A stretch of 64,000 nt of DNA from Thermohalobacter berrensis (lineage in GTDB: Bacteria > Bacillota > Clostridia > Tissierellales > Thermohalobacteraceae): positions 25,536 through 89,535 of the forward strand of contig NZ_MCIB01000004.1 of the NCBI RefSeq assembly GCF_003609645.1. Reading direction: 5' to 3'. Shown one piece after another: positions 56,418 through 64,000 of the stretch; the first letter of the stretch is position 1; each line of letters begins with the position of its first letter. The position numbers and the translations under genes were made by a program. The notes under the pieces were generated by a model, which was not told the DNA's origin, made no database searches, and was given only the letters and a program-made list of their open reading frames with translations.

Positions 56418-57293
56418 ATGGTAAAGAAAGTTTTAAGTATTAGTTTTATATTTTTGTTAATATTTAATTTAATTGTGTTTTCTCAGGCTAAGGATGATAT
56501 TGTTGTAAGCCTTGGAGAAGACTTAACAGAAGAGGAAAAGCAGCAAATGTTAAATCTTTTCAATACTAAAGAAGATATTAGAATAATTACTGTTAGTAAT
56601 GAAGAAGAAAGAAGATATTTAGGTAAATATATTAATGAAAATGTAATTGGAACAAGGGCAATTTCTTCAGCTTTTGTTGAAAAATTAGATAATGGTGAAG
56701 GAATTAAGGTAGAAACTTATAATATTACTTGGGTTACAAAGGAAATGTATATGAATGCCTTAGTAACTGCAGGTATAAAGGATGCTAAGGTAAAAGTAGC
56801 TGCACCAATTAATGTTTCAGGTACAGCAGCACTTACAGGTATCATTAAAGCATTTGAAAAAGCCACAGGTTTAAGTATTAACACAAAGAAAAAAGAGGTT
56901 GCCAATAAAGAGATAGCTAAAACTGGCAAATTGGGTCAGCAAATTGGAAAAGATAATGCAAGTCAGTTAATAAAAGAAGTAAAGGAAGAGGTTATAAATA
57001 GAAATTTAAGGGATGAAAAAGAGATTAGAAAAATTATAATAGAAATATCCGGTAAGTTAGATATAAACTTAAATGAAAATCAAGTTAATGAAATAGTTGA
57101 TTTAATGAAGGATATATCAAGATTAAATCTTGACCTAAAAGAAGTAAAGAATCAATTAAAGGGAATATCTGATAAGGTAAAGGAAATAGCACAAACTAAT
57201 AGGGAAGTTAAATCAATACTTGAAGTTATACTTGATTTTTTAAGGCGAATATTTACTAATATTATGACAAAGTTAAATAACTTGATACAATAA
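56418..57293 (+). CDS. DUF1002-like secreted protein
   Basis: 291 residues. An N-terminal signal peptide (KKVLSISFIFLLIFNLIVFSQA, hydrophobic core about 4-20) is followed by a domain resembling Bacillus YpuA/DUF1002 (SLGEDLTEEEKQQMLNLF, NVSGTAALTGIIKAFE) and a Lys/Glu-rich helical C-terminal half. No function is known to me. SD AGGAGGG. gltX begins about 50 bases later. Confidence 0.8.
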   Translation: MVKKVLSISFIFLLIFNLIVFSQAKDDIVVSLGEDLTEEEKQQMLNLFNTKEDIRIITVSNEEERRYLGKYINENVIGTRAISSAFVEKLDNGEGIKVETYNITWVTKEMYMNALVTAGIKDAKVKVAAPINVSGTAALTGIIKAFEKATGLSINTKKKEVANKEIAKTGKLGQQIGKDNASQLIKEVKEEVINRNLRDEKEIRKIIIEISGKLDINLNENQVNEIVDLMKDISRLNLDLKEVKNQLKGISDKVKEIAQTNREVKSILEVILDFLRRIFTNIMTKLNNLIQ

Positions 57294-57344
57294 TAGATGT
57301 GGTATATAATATACACAGATAAAAGGATACTAGGAGGTATTTAT

Positions 57345-58823
57345 ATGTCAGAAGTTAGAGTAAGATTTGCCCCAAGTCCTACAGGGTATTTACATATAGG
57401 TGGATTAAGAACAGCACTTTATGATTACTTGTTTGCAAAACAAAATGGTGGTAAATATATTTTAAGAATCGAGGATACAGATAGAAGTAGATATGTAGAA
57501 GGAGCTATTGAAAACCTTATAGAATCCTTGATGTGGGCAGGAGTGGAACATGATGAAGGTGTTTTTATAGAAAATGGCAAACTAGTACAAAAGGGAGAAT
57601 ATGGCCCATATATACAATCAGAAAGATTAGACATATACAAAAAATATGTTGATGAATTAATTGAAAAAGGGCATGCATATTATTGTTTCTGTTCAAAGGA
57701 AAGACTTGACAAGGTTAGAGAAAACCAAAAGAAAAAAGGATTAATCCCAAAATATGATGGGTATTGTAGAAATATTAGTATAGAAGAAGCTAAAAAGAGA
57801 ATAGAAGCAGGAGAGAAGTATACTGTAAGATTGAAATTACCAACTAATAAAGATATTACATTTACTGATCTTATAAGGGGTAAAATAACAATAAATACTA
57901 AGGATATAGATGACCAAGTTTTATTAAAATCAGACGGTTTTCCAACTTATCATTTAGCTGTTGTAGTTGATGACCATCTAATGAAAATAACTCATATAGT
58001 TAGAGGAGAAGAATGGTTACCATCTACTCCTAAACATGTTTATCTATATGAGGCATTTGGTTGGGAGCAGCCAGTATATGTACATCTTCCAACAGTATTA
58101 AATAAAGATAAAAAGAAGTTAAGTAAGAGACATGGAGATGTATCTGTAGGTGACTTTAGGAAAAAAGGATATTTACCTGAGGCATTAGTTAACTATTTAG
58201 CATTAGTTGGTTGGAGTCCAGAAAGCAATAAAGAAATATTCTCAATGGATGAGCTTATTAAAGAATTCTCATTTGATAGGGTATCAAATACAGGTGGAGT
58301 ATTTGACCAAGGTAAGCTTAACTGGATAAATGGACAATATATTAGAAAGAGTACCGTAGATAGAATCACTAAGCTAGCTATTCCACATCTTATTGAAGCA
58401 GGTTATATAACTGAAGAGGATGTTGAAAATAGATATGAATGGATAAAGACTATGGTTTCAACAGTTCAAGAAAGCTTATCATATGTAGCTGAGATAGTTG
58501 ATAAGGTAGATATCTATTTTAAAGATGAAATAGACTTAAGTGATGAAAAGGTAAGGAAAGTTCTTTCAGGAGAACAAGTACCACAATTATTAGAAGCATT
58601 TAAAGAAGAATTAAATAATATAGAAGAAATAGATGATGAATTTGCCAAAAAAGTATTTAAAAATATTCAAAAGAAAACTAAAATAAGAGGTAAAAGCTTA
58701 TATATGCCTATTAGAGCTATGTTAACTGGACAGTTACATGGACCAGAAATGGGAGATATTCTTAAAGTTTTAGGTAAACAAAATATACTAAATCGAATAG
58801 AATATGTAAAAGAAGAAATTTAA
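57345..58823 (+). CDS. gltX: Glutamyl-tRNA synthetase
   Basis: 492 residues from ATG 57345, which has TAGGAGG 7 bases upstream; the upstream in-frame start at 57297 would add 16 unlikely residues. HIGH-type motif [17 protein letters not shown]-type motif KKLSKRHGD and a C-terminal anticodon-binding domain are present. Whether it is discriminating or also charges tRNA-Gln cannot be decided here. A Cys T-box follows. Confidence 0.95.
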   Translation: MSEVRVRFAPSPTGYLHIGGLRTALYDYLFAKQNGGKYILRIEDTDRSRYVEGAIENLIESLMWAGVEHDEGVFIENGKLVQKGEYGPYIQSERLDIYKKYVDELIEKGHAYYCFCSKERLDKVRENQKKKGLIPKYDGYCRNISIEEAKKRIEAGEKYTVRLKLPTNKDITFTDLIRGKITINTKDIDDQVLLKSDGFPTYHLAVVVDDHLMKITHIVRGEEWLPSTPKHVYLYEAFGWEQPVYVHLPTVLNKDKKKLSKRHGDVSVGDFRKKGYLPEALVNYLALVGWSPESNKEIFSMDELIKEFSFDRVSNTGGVFDQGKLNWINGQYIRKSTVDRITKLAIPHLIEAGYITEEDVENRYEWIKTMVSTVQESLSYVAEIVDKVDIYFKDEIDLSDEKVRKVLSGEQVPQLLEAFKEELNNIEEIDDEFAKKVFKNIQKKTKIRGKSLYMPIRAMLTGQLHGPEMGDILKVLGKQNILNRIEYVKEEI

Positions 58824-58849
58824 AAAGAGATATTTGTTAAAGGTAATGA

Positions 58850-59073
58850 TAAGGTAAAGTAGATCTATAATACTTACAGAGAGGAATCTCTATAAGCTGA
58901 GAGAGATTCTAAGTCCCTCATAGATTGAAGTGCACCTTTGAACCGTTATCTGAAATTTAAGTAGGATAAACCGGTGGCACCGTTATAGCCTAAAGAGTGG
59001 GACTTAATAGTCCAAATAGAGTGGAACCGCGGAAAAACCGTCTCTTATTTATAAGGGACGGTTTATCTTTTTA
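58850..59073 (+). promoter_or_regulatory. T-box leader of cysE-cysS (cysteine-type)
   Basis: T-box AGAGTGGAACCGCGG at 59018-59032. The terminator stem AACCGTC...GACGGTT with a T-rich tail ends near 59073. The specifier is TGC (Cys) at 58931-58933 in TTGAAGTGCACC. tRNA-Cys charging thus controls both cysteine synthesis and cysS. The 110 bases after it are AT-rich low-complexity sequence up to the SD. Confidence 0.92.
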
Positions 59074-59204
59074 ATTGAAAATTTAACTAAAAAATTAAAA
59101 ATTGAAAATGTAAAATTTAATATATTAGTTATAATATCTAATATACAATGGCTAATTTTTCAATTAATATAAAATGATAATTAAAAAGGAGGTATTTTTA
59201 TGGG

Positions 59205-59876
59205 GTGTTTAAAACAATAAAAGAGGATATAAAGGTGATCTTTGAAAGGGATCCTGCAGTGAAAAGTTTATTAGAAGTAATATTATGTTATCCAGGGCTA
59301 CATGCGTTAATCATTTATAGGATAGCCCATAGGTTTTACCAAAAAAGATTTTTCCTGATAGCTCGTTTTATCTCTCATGTAGGTAGGCTCTTAACAGGAA
59401 TTGAGATTCATCCAGGGGCTAAAATAGGAAAGGGTCTCTTTATAGACCATGGAATGGGAGTAGTTATAGGAGAAACAACAGAGATTGGAGATAATGTAAC
59501 AATATATCAAGGAGCTACTTTAGGAGGAACAGGAAAGGAAAAGGGTAAAAGGCATCCAACAATAGGTAATAATGTTGTTGTTGCAAGTGGAGCAAAGGTA
59601 CTAGGACCAATAAAAATTGGAGATAATTCTAAAATAGGAGCAGGAGCAGTTGTTCTTAAAGAAGTTCCAGAAAATTGTACAGTTGTAGGTATTCCTGGAA
59701 GAGTAGTTAAGAAGGATAATAGAAGGCTAAGGCCTGTTCATAAGGAAATAGATTTAGAACATGGTAAAATGCCTGACCCGATTGCAGAAGAGCTTAATAA
59801 ATTAAGGGAAAGAATAAGTGAATTAGAAGATTATATTTATAAAAATAGAAAGGAGGATAAAAATGAAGCTGTATAA
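59205..59876 (+). CDS. cysE: Serine O-acetyltransferase
   Basis: First step of cysteine synthesis: serine + acetyl-CoA. 223 residues with the short N-terminus of EpsC-type enzymes, left-handed beta-helix hexapeptide repeats ([34 protein letters not shown]) and a helical tail. GTG 59205 gives (M)[16 protein letters not shown], the usual family start, but it is 12 bases from AGGAGG. A better-spaced ATG at 59200 opens only a 6-codon frame. It overlaps cysS by 14 bases. Confidence 0.93.
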   Translation: MFKTIKEDIKVIFERDPAVKSLLEVILCYPGLHALIIYRIAHRFYQKRFFLIARFISHVGRLLTGIEIHPGAKIGKGLFIDHGMGVVIGETTEIGDNVTIYQGATLGGTGKEKGKRHPTIGNNVVVASGAKVLGPIKIGDNSKIGAGAVVLKEVPENCTVVGIPGRVVKKDNRRLRPVHKEIDLEHGKMPDPIAEELNKLRERISELEDYIYKNRKEDKNEAV

Positions 59877-61257
59877 TACTTTAACTAAAAAGAAAGAGGA
59901 ATTTAAACCTATAAATCCTGAAAGAGTTACTATGTATGTATGTGGACCTACAGTTTACAATTATATTCATGTTGGGAATGCTAGACCATTAGTAGTATTT
60001 GATGTTTTAAGGAGATATTTTGAATATAAAGGTTATGAAGTAGATTACCTTGTGAATTTTACAGATATTGATGACAAAATGATAAATAGAGCTAATGAAG
60101 AAGGGACAACTGTTAAAGAAATAGCTGATAGATTTATAAAAGAATATTATAAAGATGCTGAAGGCTTATTATTAAAGGAAGAAGGAACTAAGCATCCTAA
60201 GGCCACTGAACACATTACAGACATTATTAATTTTATAAAAAGTCTTGTTGACAAAGGGTATGCATATAATGTCGATGGCAATGTATATTTCGACATAACT
60301 AAATTAAAGGATTATGGAAAATTGTCCAAAAAAAATGTTGAAGATCTTGTATCTGGAGCAAGGATAGAGGTCAATAAAGAAAAGAAAAATCCAGGAGATT
60401 TTGCCCTTTGGAAAAAGGAAAAACCAGGAGAACCTTCATGGGATAGTCCTTGGGGTAAAGGAAGACCTGGTTGGCATATAGAATGCTCTGTTATGGCTAG
60501 AAAATATTTAGGAGATACTATTGATATTCATGCAGGTGGAACAGACTTACAGTTTCCACATCATGAGAATGAAATTGCTCAAAGTGAAAGCTTAACAGGC
60601 AAACCATTTGCAAAATTCTGGATGCATAATGCCATGGTTAATGTGTCAGATGAAAAGATGTCAAAATCAAAAATGAATTTCTTTACAGTAAGAGAAATAA
60701 GCAAAGAATATGATTTAGAAGTGTTAAGATTTTTCCTGTTATCAGCCCATTATAGAAGTCCAATAAACTTTAGTAAAGAACTAGTAGAACAATCTAAAAA
60801 AGGTTTAGACAGATTATATAATGCTAAGAATAACCTTGAGCATTTACTAGAGCATACGGAAGAGAAAAATGTAGAAGAGAAAAATGATGTATTAGAAAAA
60901 CTAAATGAATTTAAAGCTAAGTTTGAAGAAAGTATGGAAGATGACTTAAATACTGCTGATGCTATAGCTGTATTATTTGAGTTAATTAAATATACTAACA
61001 GCAACTTTTCTGCTGAAACATCTAAGGATTTGGTTCAAAAAGCATATAATTTATTAGTGGAATTAAGTAGTATATTAGGTATATTGTCAAAAAAGGAAGA
61101 AATATTAGATGAGGAAATAATCGAACTTATCGAAAAGAGAAATGAAGCTAGAAAAAATAAAGACTATGAACTAGCCGATAAAATTAGGGATGAACTTAAA
61201 GAAAAGGGTATAATTATTCAAGATACACCTGAAGGAACTAAATGGAGAAGAGTTTAG
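59863..61257 (+). CDS. cysS: Cysteinyl-tRNA synthetase
   Basis: 464 residues. Zinc-site and HIGH region [38 protein letters not shown] and [10 protein letters not shown] are intact; the C-terminal DALR-like and anticodon regions follow. SD AAGGAGG lies inside the end of cysE, so the pair is coupled and shares the Cys T-box. Confidence 0.97.
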   Translation: MKLYNTLTKKKEEFKPINPERVTMYVCGPTVYNYIHVGNARPLVVFDVLRRYFEYKGYEVDYLVNFTDIDDKMINRANEEGTTVKEIADRFIKEYYKDAEGLLLKEEGTKHPKATEHITDIINFIKSLVDKGYAYNVDGNVYFDITKLKDYGKLSKKNVEDLVSGARIEVNKEKKNPGDFALWKKEKPGEPSWDSPWGKGRPGWHIECSVMARKYLGDTIDIHAGGTDLQFPHHENEIAQSESLTGKPFAKFWMHNAMVNVSDEKMSKSKMNFFTVREISKEYDLEVLRFFLLSAHYRSPINFSKELVEQSKKGLDRLYNAKNNLEHLLEHTEEKNVEEKNDVLEKLNEFKAKFEESMEDDLNTADAIAVLFELIKYTNSNFSAETSKDLVQKAYNLLVELSSILGILSKKEEILDEEIIELIEKRNEARKNKDYELADKIRDELKEKGIIIQDTPEGTKWRRV

Positions 61258-61276
61258 AAAGTGAGTTGAAGTAAAG

Positions 61277-61693
61277 TTGACAGAATTAAACTTAAAATTT
61301 GAAAAATGGGATGAAAAGGACGTTAGGCTTTTATCTCCTTTACAACTTGCATATATAGGAGATGCAGTTTATGAACTTTTTATAAGGAACTTTCTTTTAA
61401 AAGAAATGAATATATCAGTAAATGAACTTCATAAGCAAGCTGTAAGATATGTTAAAGCAGAAAGTCAAGCAGAAATAATACACTCACTTAAGGATAAACT
61501 TAGTGATGAAGAATGGGCTATAGTAAAAAGAGGAAGAAATGCTAAAACTGGTTCGGTTCCTAAAAATGCTAATCTTTCAGATTATAGATATGCAACAGGA
61601 TTTGAAGCATTAATTGGTTTTTTATATCTAGTAGGTAAAAGGGAAAGGATTTTAGAGTTGTTAAACACAGCAATCAAAATAATTGACAATTGA
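61277..61693 (+). CDS. mrnC: Mini-ribonuclease III
   Basis: 138 residues, RNase III catalytic domain without the dsRNA-binding domain. LSPLQLAYIGDAVYELFIR carries the conserved acidic residues, and the C-terminal GFEALIGFLYL the partner Glu. It matures 23S rRNA ends in Firmicutes. TTG start at 61277 with a weak SD; the gene is 19 bases after cysS, the common cysS-mrnC arrangement. Confidence 0.93.
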   Translation: MTELNLKFEKWDEKDVRLLSPLQLAYIGDAVYELFIRNFLLKEMNISVNELHKQAVRYVKAESQAEIIHSLKDKLSDEEWAIVKRGRNAKTGSVPKNANLSDYRYATGFEALIGFLYLVGKRERILELLNTAIKIIDN

Positions 61694-61727
61694 TAATTAT
61701 AGATATAGTCCTATGTAAGTATACTTT

Positions 61728-61768
61728 AATATGCTGATGGATTATAATCCATCAGCATATTTTTTTAC
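61728..61768 (+). terminator. Terminator after mrnC
   Basis: 14-bp perfect stem ATATGCTGATGGAT / ATCCATCAGCATAT with a TATA loop and a T7 tail. Confidence 0.88.
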
Positions 61769-61866
61769 ATTAACACATAAGACTATTGGCTACTATTTTC
61801 TATTTACATTATATGTTATAATAACTTTAATAGTAAAGAAGTGGACAAGTAGAAAGGAGAGTATAT

Positions 61867-62637
61867 ATGGCTTCAAAACTTAAGGTTAATTTATTAAAAT
61901 ACACACCTGAACCGGAAAAATTAGTTGCTTCTGCAGCAAAACTTTGTTATTCACCGGTTGGAATAGACGAAATAGAGGAAAAATTAGATAAAGAAAAAAT
62001 AGAAAAATTCTTAGATATGTTAATGGGGTTAGGTCATGAATCACCTGTTGAACATGTGAATTTTACTTTTGCAGTTGAAGGAGTATCTAGAGTACTTACT
62101 CATCAACTAGTTAGACATAGAATAGCATCATATTCTCAACAATCACAAAGATACGTAAAGCTTGATCAATTTGAATACATAATTCCACCTAGTATTGAAA
62201 ATAATTCTAAGGCTAAAGAATTATTTATTAAAGCTATGGAAGAAGATCAAAAGTATTATAATGAAATAACTGAGACATTATTTAAGGATCATTATAAAGA
62301 ATTCTTAAATGAAGGTTACTCTGAAAAAAGAGCAAGACAGTTAGCAGAAAAGAAAGCAATAGAAGATGCTCGCTATGTATTTCCAAACTCTTGTGAAACA
62401 AAGATAGTATTTACAATGAATGCTAGAACTCTCTTTAACTTTTTTAAACATAGATGCTGTAATAGAGCCCAATGGGAAATTAGAGAAATGGCTATACAAA
62501 TGTTGAAACAAGTAAGAAAAGTAGCACCAACCCTATTTAAATATGCAGGTCCAAACTGTATTAATGGCCCATGTCCTGAGGGAAATATGACTTGTGGAAA
62601 AATTGAAGAAGTAAGGGAAAAATTTAAAAAACTTTAA
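61867..62637 (+). CDS. thyX: Flavin-dependent thymidylate synthase
   Basis: 256 residues. The ThyX signature [14 protein letters not shown] (RHRX7S) is present, as is the FAD and dUMP site region [15 protein letters not shown]. It makes dTMP with methylene-THF and FAD, without needing dihydrofolate reductase. SD AAAGGAG. The rlmB gene follows after about 85 bases. Confidence 0.96.
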   Translation: MASKLKVNLLKYTPEPEKLVASAAKLCYSPVGIDEIEEKLDKEKIEKFLDMLMGLGHESPVEHVNFTFAVEGVSRVLTHQLVRHRIASYSQQSQRYVKLDQFEYIIPPSIENNSKAKELFIKAMEEDQKYYNEITETLFKDHYKEFLNEGYSEKRARQLAEKKAIEDARYVFPNSCETKIVFTMNARTLFNFFKHRCCNRAQWEIREMAIQMLKQVRKVAPTLFKYAGPNCINGPCPEGNMTCGKIEEVREKFKKL

Positions 62638-62721
62638 ATTAATAAAACATAAAATAGAGGAATAACAAACTACTAAACACAGACACTAAAGATTATAAAA
62701 GAAAAGTAAGAGGTGAAAAAA

Positions 62722-63468
62722 TTGGGTGACAGAAACTATATTGAAGGCAGAAACCCAGTAATTGAAGCTATAAGATCTGATAGACCAATAGAAAAGATAC
62801 TTATAGCTAAGGGCTCAAAGCAGGGTTCAATTAGAAAGATAAAGGGTATGGCTAAAGATAAAGGAATAGTAATTCAGCATGTTAATAAAAGTAAACTTGA
62901 TTCTATATCTAGGACTAACTCCCATCAGGGAGTTGTTGCGTTAGTGGCTGAATATAAGTATAGAACAGTTGATGATATTTTAGATGTTGCTAAAAAACGT
63001 AATGAAAAACCCTTTGTAATTATACTTGATGAAATTAAGGATCCTCATAATCTTGGAGCTATAATGAGGACTGCAGAGTGTGCTGGAGCACATGGTATTA
63101 TAATACCAAAAAGAAGATCAGTAGGATTAACCCCGACTGTTGCTAAAAGTTCTGCTGGAGCAATAGAGTATATGCCTGTAGCTAGAGTTTCAAATATTGT
63201 ATATACTATCGAAGAGTTAAAAGAAAAAGGATTATGGATATATGGTGCAGATATGGATGGTGAAAAGAATTACTATCAAGAAGACTTAACTGGAGCAGTA
63301 GGACTTGTTATAGGAAGTGAAGGTAAAGGAATTAGTAGACTTGTAAAAGAAAAGTGTGATTTTCTAGTTAAAATACCTATGAAGGGAAAGGTTTCATCTC
63401 TAAATGCATCTGTTGCAGCTTCTATTATGATATACGAAGTACTAAGACAGAGGAGTTTGAGTAGATGA
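62722..63468 (+). CDS. rlmB: 23S rRNA 2'-O-methyltransferase RlmB (SpoU family)
   Basis: 248 residues from TTG 62722, 6 bases after AGAGGTG; the in-frame GTG 62713 is inside that SD. An N-terminal substrate-binding domain (YIEGRNPVIEAI) precedes the knotted SPOUT domain with motifs LDEIKDPHNLGAIMRTAEC, LVIGSEGKGIS and SLNASVAASIM. It methylates G2251-type positions. yacP starts 1 base after its stop. Confidence 0.93.
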   Translation: MGDRNYIEGRNPVIEAIRSDRPIEKILIAKGSKQGSIRKIKGMAKDKGIVIQHVNKSKLDSISRTNSHQGVVALVAEYKYRTVDDILDVAKKRNEKPFVIILDEIKDPHNLGAIMRTAECAGAHGIIIPKRRSVGLTPTVAKSSAGAIEYMPVARVSNIVYTIEELKEKGLWIYGADMDGEKNYYQEDLTGAVGLVIGSEGKGISRLVKEKCDFLVKIPMKGKVSSLNASVAASIMIYEVLRQRSLSR

Positions 63469-63469
63469 A

Positions 63470-63994
63470 ATGAGTAGAAATAAGAAAGAAATACTATTTG
63501 TAGACGGGTATAATGTAATAAATGCATGGCCAGAGTTAAAAAAATTATGTAGCATTAGTCTTGAAACAGCCAGAAATAAACTTATAGAAATAATGTCAGA
63601 ATACCAAGCTTATACAGGAGTAAAAGTTATTATAGTATTTGATGCCCATTTAGTAAAGGGAAGCCTAGGAAGTAAAGAAACAATTTCAAATGTGGAAGTA
63701 GTTTATACCAAAGCACATGAAACAGCAGACCATTATATTGAAAAGACATTAGATTCAATAGGTAAAAGGAAAAGGGTTAGAGTTGCAACATCTGATTGGA
63801 CTGAACAACAGATTGTTTTAGGCAGAGGTGGTATAAGGATATCGGCAAGGGAACTAAAAGCAGAAGTAGATAGTATGAAAAGAAGAATAAAAAGGAAAAC
63901 AGAAAAAAAGACAATTAAGGAAGAAAATCAGTTAGGAAATTTTATTGACAAAGATACATTGAAAAAATTGGAAAAACTAAGGAGAAATGAGTAA
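63470..63994 (+). CDS. yacP: YacP-type NYN-domain RNase
   Basis: 174 residues. It begins ILFVDGYNVINAWPELK with the first catalytic Asp, then VIIVFDAHLVKG and ADHYIEKTL and VATSDWTEQQ, the NYN/PIN-like nuclease set (Rae1/YacP family). Rae1 is a ribosome-associated mRNA endonuclease in Bacillus. It is tightly joined to rlmB, as usual. The stop is complete at 63994, so the gene is whole. Confidence 0.92.
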   Translation: MSRNKKEILFVDGYNVINAWPELKKLCSISLETARNKLIEIMSEYQAYTGVKVIIVFDAHLVKGSLGSKETISNVEVVYTKAHETADHYIEKTLDSIGKRKRVRVATSDWTEQQIVLGRGGIRISARELKAEVDSMKRRIKRKTEKKTIKEENQLGNFIDKDTLKKLEKLRRNE

Positions 63995-64000
63995 ATAGCT

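Noticed and set aside
1..64000. CRISPR arrays, insertion sequences, prophage genes, tRNA or rRNA genes
   Set aside because: I looked for regular direct repeats, transposase or integrase motifs, phage structural genes and cloverleaf or rRNA sequences, and saw none.

Overview
The window is low-GC, densely coded DNA with clostridial-type ribosome binding sites (GGAGG, GAGGTGAT), T-box leaders, a sigma-54 promoter and two in-frame selenocysteine UGA codons. It most likely comes from the chromosome of an anaerobic, amino-acid-fermenting Firmicute with acetogenic machinery, such as a Peptostreptococcaceae or Tissierellales relative of Clostridioides difficile. This assignment rests on gene content and remembered gene order, not on a database search.

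Layout. (1) 1-8565: housekeeping block clpC (5' cut by the window edge), radA, disA, a reverse small gene, carD, yacL-type PIN/TRAM protein, ispD and ispF. (2) 8636-12200: small accessory genes, namely a zinc-ribbon-like unknown, a reverse pair (Fe-S domain protein and NifS-like class V aminotransferase), and a cooT / DUF3842-like / His-rich operon behind a structured leader. (3) 12564-31126: a complete Wood-Ljungdahl operon cooS-cooC-fhs-fchA-folD-metV-metF-lpd-cooC2-acsD-acsC-acsE-acsB-gcvH-acsV plus a DUF3786-like gene. From memory this is the same order as C. difficile CD0716-CD0730. Two Rex-like operators precede it. (4) 31158-39053: FmdE-like protein, ECF S component, two SAM methyltransferases and a nickel/peptide-type ABC importer, behind a second leader that resembles the cooT leader. 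(5) 39206-41224: a reverse chemoreceptor. (6) 41596-53947: the D-proline reductase system prdR, then (behind a -24/-12 promoter) prdC(Sec)-prdA-small gene-prdB(Sec)-prdD-prdE-prdF, a TauE/SafE permease, a sodium:solute symporter and an M24 X-Pro peptidase. (7) 54105-63994: housekeeping resumes with Pro T-box-proS, a 41-residue membrane peptide, a DUF1002-like protein, gltX, Cys T-box-cysE-cysS, mrnC, thyX, rlmB and yacP.

How the parts fit. Proline is imported or released from X-Pro peptides, racemised by PrdF and reduced by PrdAB with electrons through PrdC. The Wood-Ljungdahl genes are a second electron sink, and both pathways depend on redox state and trace elements (Ni, Co, Fe-S, Se). CooT, the His-rich protein, two CooC ATPases and the Nik-like importer form a plausible nickel supply for CODH/ACS.

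The most interesting observations are: a shared leader design (hairpins with a C-AUGAA-G apex competing with a terminator) at two nickel-linked loci; PrdD and PrdE as the two halves of a PrdA-like protein, split exactly at the pyruvoyl cleavage site; a methyltransferase pair inside a metal-uptake operon; and tandem Rex-like sites before cooS.
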